A DNA stretch of 64,000 nt from Streptomyces bungoensis (GTDB taxonomy: Bacteria; Actinomycetota; Actinomycetes; Streptomycetales; Streptomycetaceae): positions 1 to 64,000 of the forward strand of contig NZ_KQ948871.1 of the NCBI RefSeq assembly GCF_001514215.1. The letters are read 5' to 3'. The notes under the pieces were generated by a model that ran no database searches, was not told where the DNA came from, and was given only the letters and a program-made list of their open reading frames with translations. Made by a program: the position numbers and the translations under genes. Positions 28,337 through 36,765 of the stretch are shown here, in pieces. Position 1 is the stretch's first letter, and each line of letters opens with the position of its first letter.

Positions 28337-28656
28337 GCGACGCATTCGTCCGTGTCTGTTCGCTGAGCGAGCTGGAGGAGGACACCCCGAAGCGGGTGGA
28401 ACTCGACGGCACGCCGATGTCGCTCGTCAGGACGGAGGGAGAGGTGTTCGCCATCCACGACATCTGCTCCCACGCGAACGTCTCGCTGGCCGAGGGCGAG
28501 GTCGACGACTGCCACATCGAGTGCTGGCTGCACGGCTCGCGCTTCGACCTCCGCTCCGGCAAGCCCGACAGCCTTCCCGCGACGCGCCCCGTTCCCGTTT
28601 ACCCCGTAAAGATCGAAGGGGACGACGTGCTCGTCTCCCTCACCCAGGAGTCCTGA
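28333..28656 (+). CDS. Rieske [2Fe-2S] ferredoxin-type protein of the suf operon
   Basis: A 107-residue soluble Rieske protein (non-heme dioxygenase ferredoxin-subunit type). The cluster ligands are clear: C-x-H in ICSHANVSL and C-x2-H in ECWLHGSRFDL, with SGKPDSLPATRPVPVYPVKIEGDDVLVSL closing the fold. ATG 28333 overlaps the sufD TGA. It lies between sufD and sufC, the usual place in actinobacterial suf operons. It may deliver electrons during cluster assembly, though its precise role is not established. Confidence 0.94.
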   Translation: MSDAFVRVCSLSELEEDTPKRVELDGTPMSLVRTEGEVFAIHDICSHANVSLAEGEVDDCHIECWLHGSRFDLRSGKPDSLPATRPVPVYPVKIEGDDVLVSLTQES

Positions 28657-28663
28657 GGCACCC

Positions 28664-29428
28664 ATGGCAACGCTTGAAATCCGAGACCTGCACGTCACCG
28701 TCGAGGCCGACAACGCCACGAAGGAGATCCTCAAGGGCGTCGACCTGACCGTGAAGCAGGGCGAGACGCACGCCATCATGGGCCCCAACGGCTCCGGCAA
28801 GTCGACCCTCGCCTACTCCCTCGCGGGTCACCCGAAGTACACGATCACCAGCGGCACCGTCACTCTCGACGGCGAGGACGTCCTGGAGATGTCCGTCGAC
28901 GAGCGCGCCCGCGCGGGCCTGTTCCTGGCGATGCAGTACCCGGTCGAGGTCCCCGGCGTCTCGGTCTCCAACTTCCTGCGCACCTCCGCCACCGCCATCC
29001 GCGGCGAGGCCCCCAAGCTGCGCACCTGGGTGAAGGAGGTCAAGGAGACCATGGAGCGCCTCCACATGGACCCGTCCTTCGCCGAGCGCAACGTCAACGA
29101 GGGCTTCTCCGGCGGTGAGAAGAAGCGCCACGAGATCCTCCAGCTCGAGCTGCTCAAGCCGAAGGTCGCGATCCTCGACGAGACCGACTCCGGCCTGGAC
29201 GTCGACGCGCTCCGCATCGTCTCCGAGGGCGTCAACCGCGTCCGCGAGACCGGCGAGACCGGCACCCTGCTGATCACGCACTACACGCGCATCCTGCGCT
29301 ACATCAAGCCCGACCACGTCCACGTGTTCGCCGGCGGCCGCATCGTCGAGTCCGGCGGCCCCGAGCTCGCGGACAAGCTGGAGAACGAGGGCTACGAGGC
29401 ATACGTGAAGGGTGGCGCATCCGCGTGA
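28664..29428 (+). CDS. sufC: Fe-S assembly ATPase SufC
   Basis: A 254-residue ABC-type ATPase of SufBC2D, soluble and not a transporter. Walker A GPNGSGKSTLAYSLAGHPKY, Q-loop LFLAMQYPVEVPGVSVSNFLR, signature FSGGEKKRHEILQ, Walker B VAILDETDSGLDVDAL and H-loop LLITHYTRIL. The E-x-x-SGLD context and YPVEVPGV are SufC-specific. ATG 28664 is 7 bases after the Rieske stop. GTGA overlap with sufS. Confidence 0.97.
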   Translation: MATLEIRDLHVTVEADNATKEILKGVDLTVKQGETHAIMGPNGSGKSTLAYSLAGHPKYTITSGTVTLDGEDVLEMSVDERARAGLFLAMQYPVEVPGVSVSNFLRTSATAIRGEAPKLRTWVKEVKETMERLHMDPSFAERNVNEGFSGGEKKRHEILQLELLKPKVAILDETDSGLDVDALRIVSEGVNRVRETGETGTLLITHYTRILRYIKPDHVHVFAGGRIVESGGPELADKLENEGYEAYVKGGASA

Positions 29429-30681
29429 CACAGCTGCCGGGCCTCCTCGACACCGAGGCGCTCCGCAAGGACTTCCCCATCCTGGACCGCGTGGTCCACG
29501 ACGGCAGGAAGCTCGTGTACCTGGACAACGCGGCGACGTCGCAGACCCCGCGCCAGGTGCTCGACGTGATCTCCGAGTACTACGAACAGCACAACGCCAA
29601 CGTCCACCGCGGCGTGCACGTGCTCGCCGAGGAGGCCACGGCGCTGTACGAGGGCGCGCGTGACAAGGTCGCGGAGTTCATCAACGCGCCCAGCCGCGAC
29701 GAGGTGATCTTCACCAAGAACGCCTCCGAGTCCCTCAACCTCGTGGCCAACATGCTCGGCTGGGCCGACGAGCCCTACCGGGTGGACCACGAGACCGAGA
29801 TCGTCATCACGGAGATGGAGCACCACTCCAACATCGTGCCGTGGCAGCTGCTCGCGCAGCGCACGGGCGCGAAGCTGAAGTGGTTCGGCCTGACCGACGA
29901 CGGCCGGCTCGACCTGTCGAACATCGACGAGGTCATCACGGAGAAGACGAAGATCGTCTCCTTCGTGCTGGTGTCCAACATCCTGGGCACCCTCAACCCG
30001 GTCGAGGCGATCGTGCGCCGCGCCCAGGAGGTGGGCGCGCTGGTCTGCGTCGACGCCTCCCAGGCCGCCCCCCACATGCCGCTGGACGTGCAGGCCCTGC
30101 AGGCCGACTTCGTGGCCTTCACCGGCCACAAGATGTGCGGCCCGACCGGCATCGGCGTCCTGTGGGGCCGCCAGGAGCTGCTGGAGGACCTGCCTCCGTT
30201 CCTCGGCGGCGGCGAGATGATCGAGACCGTGTCGATGCACTCCTCGACGTACGCCCCGGCGCCCCACAAGTTCGAGGCGGGCACCCCGCCGATCTCGCAG
30301 GCGATCGGTCTGGGCGCGGCCATCGACTACCTGAACGCGATCGGCATGGACAAGATCCTCGCCCACGAGCACGCCCTCACCGAGTACGCGGTGAAGCGGC
30401 TGGCGGAGGTCCCCGACCTCAGGATCATCGGCCCCACCACGGCCGAGGACCGGGGCGCGGCGATCTCGTTCACGCTCGGCGACATCCACCCGCACGACGT
30501 GGGCCAGGTGCTCGACGAGCAGGGCATCGCCGTCCGCGTCGGCCACCACTGCGCGCGCCCCGTCTGCCTGCGGTACGGAATTCCCGCGACCACGCGAGCG
30601 TCGTTCTATCTGTACTCCACGCCGGCCGAGATCGACGCACTGGTCGAGGGGCTGGAGCACGTACGGAACTTCTTCGGATGA
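29425..30681 (+). CDS. sufS: Cysteine desulfurase SufS
   Basis: A 418-residue PLP enzyme (group II desulfurase) supplying sulfur from cysteine. N-terminal LVYLDNAATSQTPRQVLDVI, Schiff-base lysine in AFTGHKMCGPTGIGVLWG, persulfide cysteine in VRVGHHCARPVC (RxGxHC loop), and FYLYSTPAEIDALVEGLEHV at the end. Starts at GTG 29425 overlapping the sufC TGA. The activator SufU follows after 11 bases. Confidence 0.97.
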   Translation: MTQLPGLLDTEALRKDFPILDRVVHDGRKLVYLDNAATSQTPRQVLDVISEYYEQHNANVHRGVHVLAEEATALYEGARDKVAEFINAPSRDEVIFTKNASESLNLVANMLGWADEPYRVDHETEIVITEMEHHSNIVPWQLLAQRTGAKLKWFGLTDDGRLDLSNIDEVITEKTKIVSFVLVSNILGTLNPVEAIVRRAQEVGALVCVDASQAAPHMPLDVQALQADFVAFTGHKMCGPTGIGVLWGRQELLEDLPPFLGGGEMIETVSMHSSTYAPAPHKFEAGTPPISQAIGLGAAIDYLNAIGMDKILAHEHALTEYAVKRLAEVPDLRIIGPTTAEDRGAAISFTLGDIHPHDVGQVLDEQGIAVRVGHHCARPVCLRYGIPATTRASFYLYSTPAEIDALVEGLEHVRNFFG

Positions 30682-30692
30682 GGGGCTGAGGC

Positions 30693-31160
30693 GTGAAGCT
30701 GGACTCCATGTACCAGGAAGTCATCCTGGACCACTACAAGAACCCGCACGGGCGGGGCTTGCGGGACGGCGACGCCGAGGTGCACCACGTCAACCCGACG
30801 TGCGGCGACGAGATCACCCTCCGCGTGAAGTACGACGGCACGACGATCGAGGACGTCAGCTACGAGGGCCAGGGCTGCTCCATCAGCCAGGCCAGCGCCT
30901 CGGTCCTCAACGAGCTGCTGGTCGGCAAGGACCTGGCCGACGCGCAGAAGATCCAGGAGACCTTCCTGGAGCTGATGCAGTCCAAGGGCCGGATCGAGCC
31001 GGACGACGCGATGGAGGAGGTGCTGGAGGACGCGGTCGCGTTCGCCGGCGTCTCCAAGTACCCCGCGCGGGTCAAGTGCGCCCTCCTGAGCTGGATGGCG
31101 TGGAAGGACGCGACGGCCCAGGCGCTGGGTGGCGCCGAAGCCGAAAGGAAGACGGCATGA
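30693..31160 (+). CDS. sufU: Zinc-dependent sulfurtransferase SufU
   Basis: A 155-residue IscU-like SufU that takes the persulfide sulfur from SufS. Starts MYQEVILDHYKNPHG. The zinc/sulfur ligands are Cys in NPTCGDEI, Asp of the same loop, Cys in GQGCSISQASASVLNELL and Cys in RVKCALLSW. The spacing between the second and third Cys includes the insertion typical of SufU rather than IscU. GTG 30693; its stop overlaps the next ATG. Confidence 0.95.
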   Translation: MKLDSMYQEVILDHYKNPHGRGLRDGDAEVHHVNPTCGDEITLRVKYDGTTIEDVSYEGQGCSISQASASVLNELLVGKDLADAQKIQETFLELMQSKGRIEPDDAMEEVLEDAVAFAGVSKYPARVKCALLSWMAWKDATAQALGGAEAERKTA

Positions 31161-31489
31161 CCGACACCGTTGAGATGAAGCCGGCCTCCGAGGAGGAGCT
31201 CCGCGAGGCCCTCATGGACGTCGTCGACCCCGAGCTGGGCATCGACGTCGTCAACCTCGGCCTGATCTACGGCATCCACGTCGACGACGCCAACATCGCG
31301 ACCGTCGACATGACCCTGACCTCGGCGGCCTGCCCGCTGACGGACGTCATCGAGGACCAGGCCAAGTCCGCCACCGACGGCCTGGTCAGCGAGCTGCGCA
31401 TCAACTGGGTCTGGATGCCGCCGTGGGGTCCCGACAAGATCACCGACGACGGGCGCGAGCAGCTGAGGGCGCTCGGCTTCAACGTCTGA
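31157..31489 (+). CDS. sufT: SufT/PaaD-like metal-sulfur cluster protein (DUF59, MIP18 family)
   Basis: A 110-residue MIP18-fold protein. Diagnostic motif LREALMDVVDPELGIDVVNLGLIYGI, then TLTSAACPLTDVIEDQ with the conserved Cys and the closing WMPPWGPDKITDDGREQLRALG. Proteins of this family help mature Fe-S targets. ATG 31157 overlaps the sufU TGA; last gene of the suf operon, followed by a strong hairpin. The symbol is by family and position. Confidence 0.92.
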   Translation: MTDTVEMKPASEEELREALMDVVDPELGIDVVNLGLIYGIHVDDANIATVDMTLTSAACPLTDVIEDQAKSATDGLVSELRINWVWMPPWGPDKITDDGREQLRALGFNV

Positions 31490-31522
31490 CTCCCGCTTCC
31501 GACATCTTCGTCGCAGAGCCCG

Positions 31523-31557
31523 CGAAGGGGCCACGGCCGCGTGCCGTGGCCCCTTCG
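31523..31557. terminator. Bidirectional terminator after the suf operon
   Basis: A perfect 15-bp stem CGAAGGGGCCACGGC / GCCGTGGCCCCTTCG with a 5-base loop (CGCGT) lies 34 bases after the sufT stop and 25 bases before the stop of the convergent AbfB-domain gene. Confidence 0.85.
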
Positions 31558-31581
31558 GCGTCCTAGGGGCCCGCGGGCCGT

Positions 31582-32406
31582 TCAGCCGAGCCCGTCCACC
31601 AGCCGGAACGCCGAGTCGGCCCGGTACAGGTCCGTGTTCTGGTACGGGTCGAGCTTCAGCTGGAAGTTCTGGTGCCGCAGGAAGCGGCCGGGGTAGTTGA
31701 CGGACTCCAGCATGACGGCGCCGGAGAAGGCGGACGCACGGGGGCAGAAGGTGGCGTCCTGCTCGAACAGGCGGGAGCCGTCGTCGCGTTCGGCGCGCAG
31801 CAGGAAGTCCCGGTGGCGCAGGTAGCCGCCGTCGGCCGTGGCGAAGGAGTAACAGCTCGCGTCGCCCAGGCCCTCGACGAGCGTGAAGGTGGCGGCGCGG
31901 CGGTCCGGGGAGGAGCCGACCGGGTCGAGCCGCACGAAGTCGCCGGCGATGTGCCAGTAGCGGTCCGGGTAGTTCACGGAGCGGACGGACCGCGTGCCGG
32001 CGGCGGGCCCGGCGGGGGAGTGGGTCGAACTGCCTTGCCCGCCGGGGGCCTTGGTGGCGTCGGACCGGGGCGAGGGGGATCGGTGGGCGGCCGGGGAGGA
32101 CGGGGCCTGGGACGTCGCCGAGGGGACGGCCTTTTGGCCCTCCGGGGAGGCGGAGGTACCGGCCGAGGGGGAGTTGAAGGAGAGCAGGCCCGGCCCGCTG
32201 TCCGTGGCGGCTCCACCGGCGGCCGGGGGCGCCTCTTCCCGCGAGGTCCTGCCGTTCACGGCCATCGCCGTCACACAGGCGGCGACCGTGGCCAGGGCCA
32301 GCGCGCCGGCCAGCCAGAGTCTTCGGGTGCCGGGGGCCCGGGAGGCGTCCGGGGCCCAGCCGTTCTCCCACGGCTGCTGCGGCGAGTGGGGGGTGTTGTC
32401 GGGCAT
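31582..32406 (-). CDS. Membrane-anchored AbfB (CBM42-like) domain protein
   Basis: A 274-residue protein. Short cytoplasmic Pro-rich start (about 1-28), one TM (about 29-50, LWLAGALALATVAACVTAMAV), then a Ser/Pro/Ala-rich linker to about residue 140. The C-terminal beta-trefoil-like AbfB domain carries the repeats SVNYPDRYWHIAGDFVRLDP, GYLRHRDFLLRAE and ESVNYPGRFLRHQNFQLKL. This domain binds arabinofuranose side chains in fungal arabinofuranosidases. No catalytic domain is attached, so a surface binding role is inferred. Starts at ATG 32406. Confidence 0.85.
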   Translation of the reverse strand: MPDNTPHSPQQPWENGWAPDASRAPGTRRLWLAGALALATVAACVTAMAVNGRTSREEAPPAAGGAATDSGPGLLSFNSPSAGTSASPEGQKAVPSATSQAPSSPAAHRSPSPRSDATKAPGGQGSSTHSPAGPAAGTRSVRSVNYPDRYWHIAGDFVRLDPVGSSPDRRAATFTLVEGLGDASCYSFATADGGYLRHRDFLLRAERDDGSRLFEQDATFCPRASAFSGAVMLESVNYPGRFLRHQNFQLKLDPYQNTDLYRADSAFRLVDGLG

Positions 32407-32624
32407 GCGCGGTTCTCCACCGCCACCGCTGCGGCAGCCGGGGCGTGAGGGTCAGTGGGGGATCAGTGGGGAAGGTGTGAAGCAATGGTGGTGCCGAGGG
32501 CTGCACCCTAGTGGAGCCGGCGGGCCGCCGGGAGGCGTTTCAGTGAGCGGTTTCCATGGCGTCGCGATCTTCTCCCGCCGCCGGCCCGGACACACTCGGA
32601 CAGTGCGGGACGCAGCAGACGCCG

Positions 32625-32653
32625 ACCGGCAGATGAGACGCGCGTCTGCCGGT
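32625..32653. promoter_or_regulatory. Inverted repeat upstream of dapD
   Basis: ACCGGCAGA (32625-32633) and its complement TCTGCCGGT (32645-32653) flank a centre that itself contains the 12-base palindrome AGACGCGCGTCT. It lies just upstream of TTAGGT (32677-32682), a -10-like hexamer 7 bases before the dapD ATG. Candidate operator; protein unknown. Confidence 0.45.
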
Positions 32654-32689
32654 TCGCCCCCTCGGGCGTCCGCACGTTAGGTTGCCCCC

Positions 32690-33679
32690 ATGACCGACTC
32701 CACTGCTACCCGCACCACCGGCGCCGTCGCCGCCGGCCTCGCCACGATCGCCTCCGACGGCACCGTTCTCGACACCTGGTTCCCCGCCCCCGAGCTGGTC
32801 GCCGAGCCGGGCCCGGCCGGCACCGAGCGGCTGACCGGCGAGCAGGCCGCCCAGCTGCTCGGCGGCGGCGCGACCGCGGCGGCCGGCCCGGACGCCCGCC
32901 GGGGTGTCGAGGTGGTCGCGGTCCGCACGGTCATCGCCTCGCTGGACGAGAAGCCGCTCGACGCGCACGACGTCTACCTGCGCCTGCACCTGCTCTCGCA
33001 CCGTCTGGTCAGGCCGCACGGCCAGAGCCTGGACGGCATCTTCGGGCATCTCGCCAACGTCGCCTGGACCTCGCTCGGCCCGGTGGCCGTGGACGACATC
33101 GAGAAGGTGCGGCTGAACGCCCGCGCCGAGGGCCTGCACCTCCAGGTCACCTCGATCGACAAGTTCCCGCGCATGACCGACTACGTCGCCCCGAAGGGCG
33201 TGCGCATCGCCGACGCCGACCGGGTGCGCCTCGGCGCCCACCTCGCCGAGGGCACCACGGTGATGCACGAGGGCTTCGTCAACTTCAACGCCGGCACGCT
33301 CGGCACCTCCATGGTCGAGGGCCGCATCTCCGCCGGTGTCGTGGTCGGCGACGGCTCGGACATCGGCGGCGGCGCCTCCACCATGGGCACGCTGTCCGGC
33401 GGCGGCAACGTGATCATCTCGATCGGCGAGCGCTGCCTGATCGGCGCCGAGGCGGGCGTCGGCATCGCGCTCGGCGACGAGTGCGTGGTCGAGGCCGGCC
33501 TCTACGTCACCGCGGGCACCCGCGTGACCATGCCCGACGGCCAGATCGTCAAGGCCCGCGAGCTGAACGGCGCCTCCAACATCCTCTTCCGCCGCAACTC
33601 GGTCACCGGCGCCGTCGAGGCCCGCCCGAACAACGCGGTCTGGGGCGGCCTGAACGACATCCTGCACAGCCACAACTGA
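32690..33679 (+). CDS. dapD: 2,3,4,5-tetrahydropyridine-2,6-dicarboxylate N-succinyltransferase
   Basis: A 329-residue acyltransferase of the succinylase branch of lysine/diaminopimelate synthesis, actinobacterial type. The C-terminal half is a left-handed beta-helix of hexapeptide repeats (GVRIADADRVRLGAHLAEG, TSMVEGRISAGVVVGDGSDIGGG, SIGERCLIGAEAGVGIALGD). FVNFNAGTLGTSM is conserved in the active site. ATG 32690, probably leaderless. DapA lies 0.7 kb downstream on the other strand. Confidence 0.95.
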   Translation: MTDSTATRTTGAVAAGLATIASDGTVLDTWFPAPELVAEPGPAGTERLTGEQAAQLLGGGATAAAGPDARRGVEVVAVRTVIASLDEKPLDAHDVYLRLHLLSHRLVRPHGQSLDGIFGHLANVAWTSLGPVAVDDIEKVRLNARAEGLHLQVTSIDKFPRMTDYVAPKGVRIADADRVRLGAHLAEGTTVMHEGFVNFNAGTLGTSMVEGRISAGVVVGDGSDIGGGASTMGTLSGGGNVIISIGERCLIGAEAGVGIALGDECVVEAGLYVTAGTRVTMPDGQIVKARELNGASNILFRRNSVTGAVEARPNNAVWGGLNDILHSHN

Positions 33680-33693
33680 CGCACCGCCTCCGC

Positions 33694-33724
33694 GAGCGCC
33701 CCTCACCCTTTGTGCGGGGCGCTC
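33694..33724. terminator. Bidirectional terminator between dapD and HAD-like gene
   Basis: Stem GAGCGCCCC / GGGGCGCTC (9 bp, perfect) with a 13-base loop lies 15 bases after dapD and just before the stop of the convergent gene at 33727. Confidence 0.75.
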
Positions 33725-33726
33725 CG

Positions 33727-34230
33727 TCATGCGGCCGGACCGGCCGCGAACTCCCGCAGCACCGCGAAGTCGGCCTCCCGCAGCCCGCGCCGCGGGTCGG
33801 CGTGGTGGAGCAGCGCCGGGCCGGGATGGCGCTCGCCCACGTACACCGTGTCCGCCGGGCCCTGCTCGTCGTCCACCCACGCGAACGGCCGGCCGGCGGC
33901 GTGGGCCACGATCACCTCCGTCTTCCGGTGCACCCCGTCCGGCCGCTCGGCGAACAGGGCGGTGCCGAAGTCCACGTACGGCAGCTCGGGCAGGCCGACG
34001 ACCGGGCCGATCCAGCGGTTGGCGTCCGCCGTCCAGGTCGTCGCCCGGCACAGGTCGTGGCCGAGGCCGAGCAGCGCCGGGCCGTGGACCGGATTCAGCC
34101 AGACCCGCAGCGGACGGCGGGAGTGCGCGGGAACCCGGATCGTCGTCCACCCCTCCGGCCGCCGCTCCGGCTTCGCCGCGTACGGGTCGAGGGGACCGTC
34201 GACGTCCAGGAACAGCAGCGGGCGGCTCAC
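33727..34230 (-). CDS. HAD-like domain protein
   Basis: A 167-residue protein beginning RPLLFLDVDGPLDPY, the HAD motif I (DxDG), followed by a short body with WTADANRWIGPVVGLP and FAWVDDEQGPADTVYV (a DD motif resembling HAD motif IV). Such compact HAD-like proteins are common in Streptomyces without known substrate. The start is GTG 34230. An open frame extends upstream but overlaps the dapA gene in another frame, so it is not coding. No operon partner is obvious. Confidence 0.78.
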   Translation of the reverse strand: MSRPLLFLDVDGPLDPYAAKPERRPEGWTTIRVPAHSRRPLRVWLNPVHGPALLGLGHDLCRATTWTADANRWIGPVVGLPELPYVDFGTALFAERPDGVHRKTEVIVAHAAGRPFAWVDDEQGPADTVYVGERHPGPALLHHADPRRGLREADFAVLREFAAGPAA

Positions 34231-34391
34231 GAGGCCACCGTACGGCAGGGGTCGTGGCTCCCTCCCCGGGATCACGGCGACGAGTTCCACCGGCGGCTGG
34301 TCCTCGCCGCCATCGGCAGCAGGAAGGCCCAGCCGCTCAGCGGTTCCCGCACCCCCGGGAACGACACCCGGGGGCCGCTGGGAGCCGCTGT

Positions 34392-35288
34392 TCACGACCC
34401 GCTGACCAGCTCCTCGTACAGCGCCCGCAGCCCGCCGGCCGTCTCCCGGCCGGCGGGCAGCAGCGGCGGGCGCACCGGGCCCGCGGGCAGGCCCAGCTCG
34501 GACAGGAGCGCCTTCGCGGTGACCGTGCCGGGCAGCCCCGCGCCCGTCATCGCCTCGATCAACGCGGTGGCGCGCAGCTGGAGTCGGCTCGCGTGGGCCG
34601 TGTCGCCCGCGTCGAACGCGTCGAGGACGGCCGCGAACGTGCCCGGCACGGCGTTCGCCACCGTGCTCACGCACCCCGCCGCGCCCACCGCGTACAGCGC
34701 GAGGACGTGCTCGTCGCAGCCCGCGTAGTACGCCAACTCCGTGCGCGCCAGCACCTTCTGGGTGCCGAGGAAGTCGTAGGAGCAGTCCTTGACCGCCACG
34801 ATCCGCGGGTGTTCGGCGAGCCGGAGCATGGTGTCCGGCTCGATCCGGGTGCCGGTGCGGCCCGGGATGTCGTAGAGCATCAGCGGCAGGCCGCTCGCGT
34901 CGGCGACCTGGCGGAAGTGCGCCTCCACCGCCTCCTGCGGCGGCCTGCTGTAGTACGGCGTCACCACCAGCACCCCGTCCGCGCCGGCCTTCCCGGCCGC
35001 GAGCGCCTGCTCGATCGTGTGGCGGGTGTCGGCGGTGCCGACGCCCGCCACCAGGGGGACGCGGTCGCCCACCGCCTCCCGCACCGCCGAGACCAGCCGC
35101 GCCTTCTCCGCGTCGGTGGTGGTCGGCGACTCGCCCGTGGTGCCGTTCAGCACCAGCCCGTCGCAGCCCCCGGCCACCAGCCGCTCGGCCAGCCGCCGGG
35201 CGCCCTCCAGGTCGAGCGTGCCCGCGTCGGTGAACGGGGTGATCATCGCGCAGAGGGTGCGGCCGAACGGCCCGGGTCGGTTCGTCAT
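34392..35288 (-). CDS. dapA: 4-hydroxy-tetrahydrodipicolinate synthase
   Basis: A 298-residue class I aldolase condensing pyruvate with aspartate semialdehyde. GLVLNGTTGESPTTTDAEK (GTTGE), VLVVTPYYSRPPQEAVEAHF with the relay Tyr, LYDIPGRTG, and the Schiff-base Lys in IVAVKDCSYD are all present. This supports a true DHDPS rather than a sugar-acid lyase, unlike the two other DapA-fold proteins at 56300 and 61535. ATG 35288. Together with dapD it covers two steps of diaminopimelate synthesis, though on opposite strands. Confidence 0.9.
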   Translation of the reverse strand: MTNRPGPFGRTLCAMITPFTDAGTLDLEGARRLAERLVAGGCDGLVLNGTTGESPTTTDAEKARLVSAVREAVGDRVPLVAGVGTADTRHTIEQALAAGKAGADGVLVVTPYYSRPPQEAVEAHFRQVADASGLPLMLYDIPGRTGTRIEPDTMLRLAEHPRIVAVKDCSYDFLGTQKVLARTELAYYAGCDEHVLALYAVGAAGCVSTVANAVPGTFAAVLDAFDAGDTAHASRLQLRATALIEAMTGAGLPGTVTAKALLSELGLPAGPVRPPLLPAGRETAGGLRALYEELVSGS

Positions 35289-35458
35289 GGCAGTAGTCTC
35301 GCCACGACGACGGTGAAGCTCTACTTAATTCTTCTACCCAATATGCATAAGCATCGCTGAGAAGTGCCGGGCCGGCCGACGGTCCTGTGTCCAACTCGGC
35401 CCTTCATGGGTCACTATGGGCACGGACGGTCAAGTTCACGTCGGTCATGGGAGGCACC

Positions 35459-35599
35459 ATGAAGCTCGGCAAGGCACTGGCCACCGGAGTGGCCGAGGAA
35501 CGGCCGCTCGTCCACGAGGAGGAGTCGCGGCTCCCCGAGGAGATCATCCGTACGGAGCCGGCCGAACCGGCCCGTGAAGAGGTCCCCGCGGCCCGATGA
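35459..35599 (+). CDS. Small conserved protein (46 aa)
   Basis: A short, acidic protein (MKLGKALATGVAEERP, then a Glu/Pro-rich tail) preceded by an excellent GGGAGG. Its stop overlaps the ATG of the next gene (ATGA), which supports real translation. No domain recognised. Probably co-expressed with the Cys-rich protein that follows. Confidence 0.65.
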   Translation: MKLGKALATGVAEERPLVHEEESRLPEEIIRTEPAEPAREEVPAAR

Positions 35600-36291
35600 G
35601 GCTGCGGCTCCCGGCGGAACGGCCGACGGAGCCGCCGACCGGATACAAGATCGCCCACCCGGTGCTGTCCCCGGACGGCACCCGGGCCGGGTTCACCGGT
35701 GTGTCCCTGGGCGGCGCGCTGCCGTACGGCGTGCTCGACGACGCCTCCTGCGTCTACGGCCGCCGGCACCGCCCGCCCGCCCGGCTGTGCGACTGCGGCT
35801 TCCACTGCGTGCACGGCCGCCGGGCCGCCGAGGACCTGCTGTGCACGGCCGAGCACCGGTCCGCCGTCCTGCTCGAGGTCCGCGTGCTGGGCGCCTACAT
35901 CCGCTTCGAACGCGGCTTCCGCTACGCCCGGCAGCGCGTGCGCACGATGACCGCCGGCCCCTGCGCCTGCGGCGCCACGGCCGCCGCGCTGGCCGACGCC
36001 GGCTGGGGCCGGCCCGGCTGGCGGGCCCTCGCGCCCGCCTGCGCGGGCTGCGTGGGGGCGCGTACGTCCGTCTCGCTCGCGGGGTTCGCCCGGCTGGCCG
36101 GGGAGGGACTGCGGGTCGTCGGGACGGGCGGCGTCAGGCCTGCGCCCTGCGGCGACTTGGCGCCCGGCGGTGAGGCGGGCGTGCCCGAACTCGTCGCGGA
36201 GGCAGCCCTGTTGCAGGCCCGCCTCGACTGGTTCCAGACCCAACTCGCCCGCCTGGGCGAGCGCGGCGCCGGGGGAGCGGAGCAGGGCTAA
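35596..36291 (+). CDS. Cys-rich conserved hypothetical protein
   Basis: A 231-residue protein with paired cysteines spaced like zinc sites: C-D-C-G-F-H-C (about residues 66-72), then CACG and CAGC (about 123-150). The first part contains TRAGFTGVSLGGALPYGV, the middle LEVRVLGAYIRFERGFRYARQRV, and the end is a helix. I know no function. Coupled to the 46-residue gene by ATGA and followed after 54 bases by the holin-like gene. Confidence 0.7.
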   Translation: MRLRLPAERPTEPPTGYKIAHPVLSPDGTRAGFTGVSLGGALPYGVLDDASCVYGRRHRPPARLCDCGFHCVHGRRAAEDLLCTAEHRSAVLLEVRVLGAYIRFERGFRYARQRVRTMTAGPCACGATAAALADAGWGRPGWRALAPACAGCVGARTSVSLAGFARLAGEGLRVVGTGGVRPAPCGDLAPGGEAGVPELVAEAALLQARLDWFQTQLARLGERGAGGAEQG

Positions 36292-36345
36292 GGATGTCGG
36301 GCCTGGGTACCCGGACATTCCCGCACAGAGAGGAGGCGGAGCACC

Positions 36346-36765
36346 GTGACCGTGACCCCCCAGGCACGGCCCGCCGTCGACGGTCACCCCACCACGGGGG
36401 AGCTCGTCGGCCGGGCCACCGAACAGCTTTCCCGGCTCCTGCGGCAGGAGGTCGCCCTCGCCAAGGTGGAGCTGGCCGAGAAGGGACGCCGTGCCGGACG
36501 GGGCGGCGGCCTCCTCGGCGCCGCGGGCGCCCTCGGGTACGTCGGCCTGATCGTCCTGGCCGGCGCCGCCACCGCGGCCCTCTCCCTCGTGCTGCCCGTG
36601 TGGGCGGCGGCGCTCGTCGTCGCCGCGGTGTTCTTCGCCGTGGCCGCCGTGCTCGCCGCGATCGGACGCGGTCAGCTGCGCCGCGCCACGCCGCCCGCAC
36701 CCGAGCAGGCGCTCGGCAGCGTCCGGGCGGATGTCGACGAGATCAGGGAAAGGGCACATCGATGA
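36346..36765 (+). CDS. Phage-holin-3-superfamily-like membrane protein (DUF1469)
   Basis: A 139-residue membrane protein. An amphipathic helix (ELVGRATEQLSRLLRQEVALAKVELAEK) is typical of Actinobacteria holin-family/DUF1469 proteins. Two TMs follow (about 65-87 and 90-112). No lysis genes are nearby, so the holin name reflects fold only. GTG 36346 follows AGAGGAGG. ATGA overlap with the next gene, a frequent partner (DUF3618). Confidence 0.85.
   Translation: MTVTPQARPAVDGHPTTGELVGRATEQLSRLLRQEVALAKVELAEKGRRAGRGGGLLGAAGALGYVGLIVLAGAATAALSLVLPVWAAALVVAAVFFAVAAVLAAIGRGQLRRATPPAPEQALGSVRADVDEIRERAHR

Noticed and set aside
36346..36765. A prophage lysis cassette, suggested by the holin-family protein.
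   Set aside because: No endolysin, integrase or structural phage genes are present; the partner is a DUF3618 protein, a usual chromosomal pair in actinobacteria.
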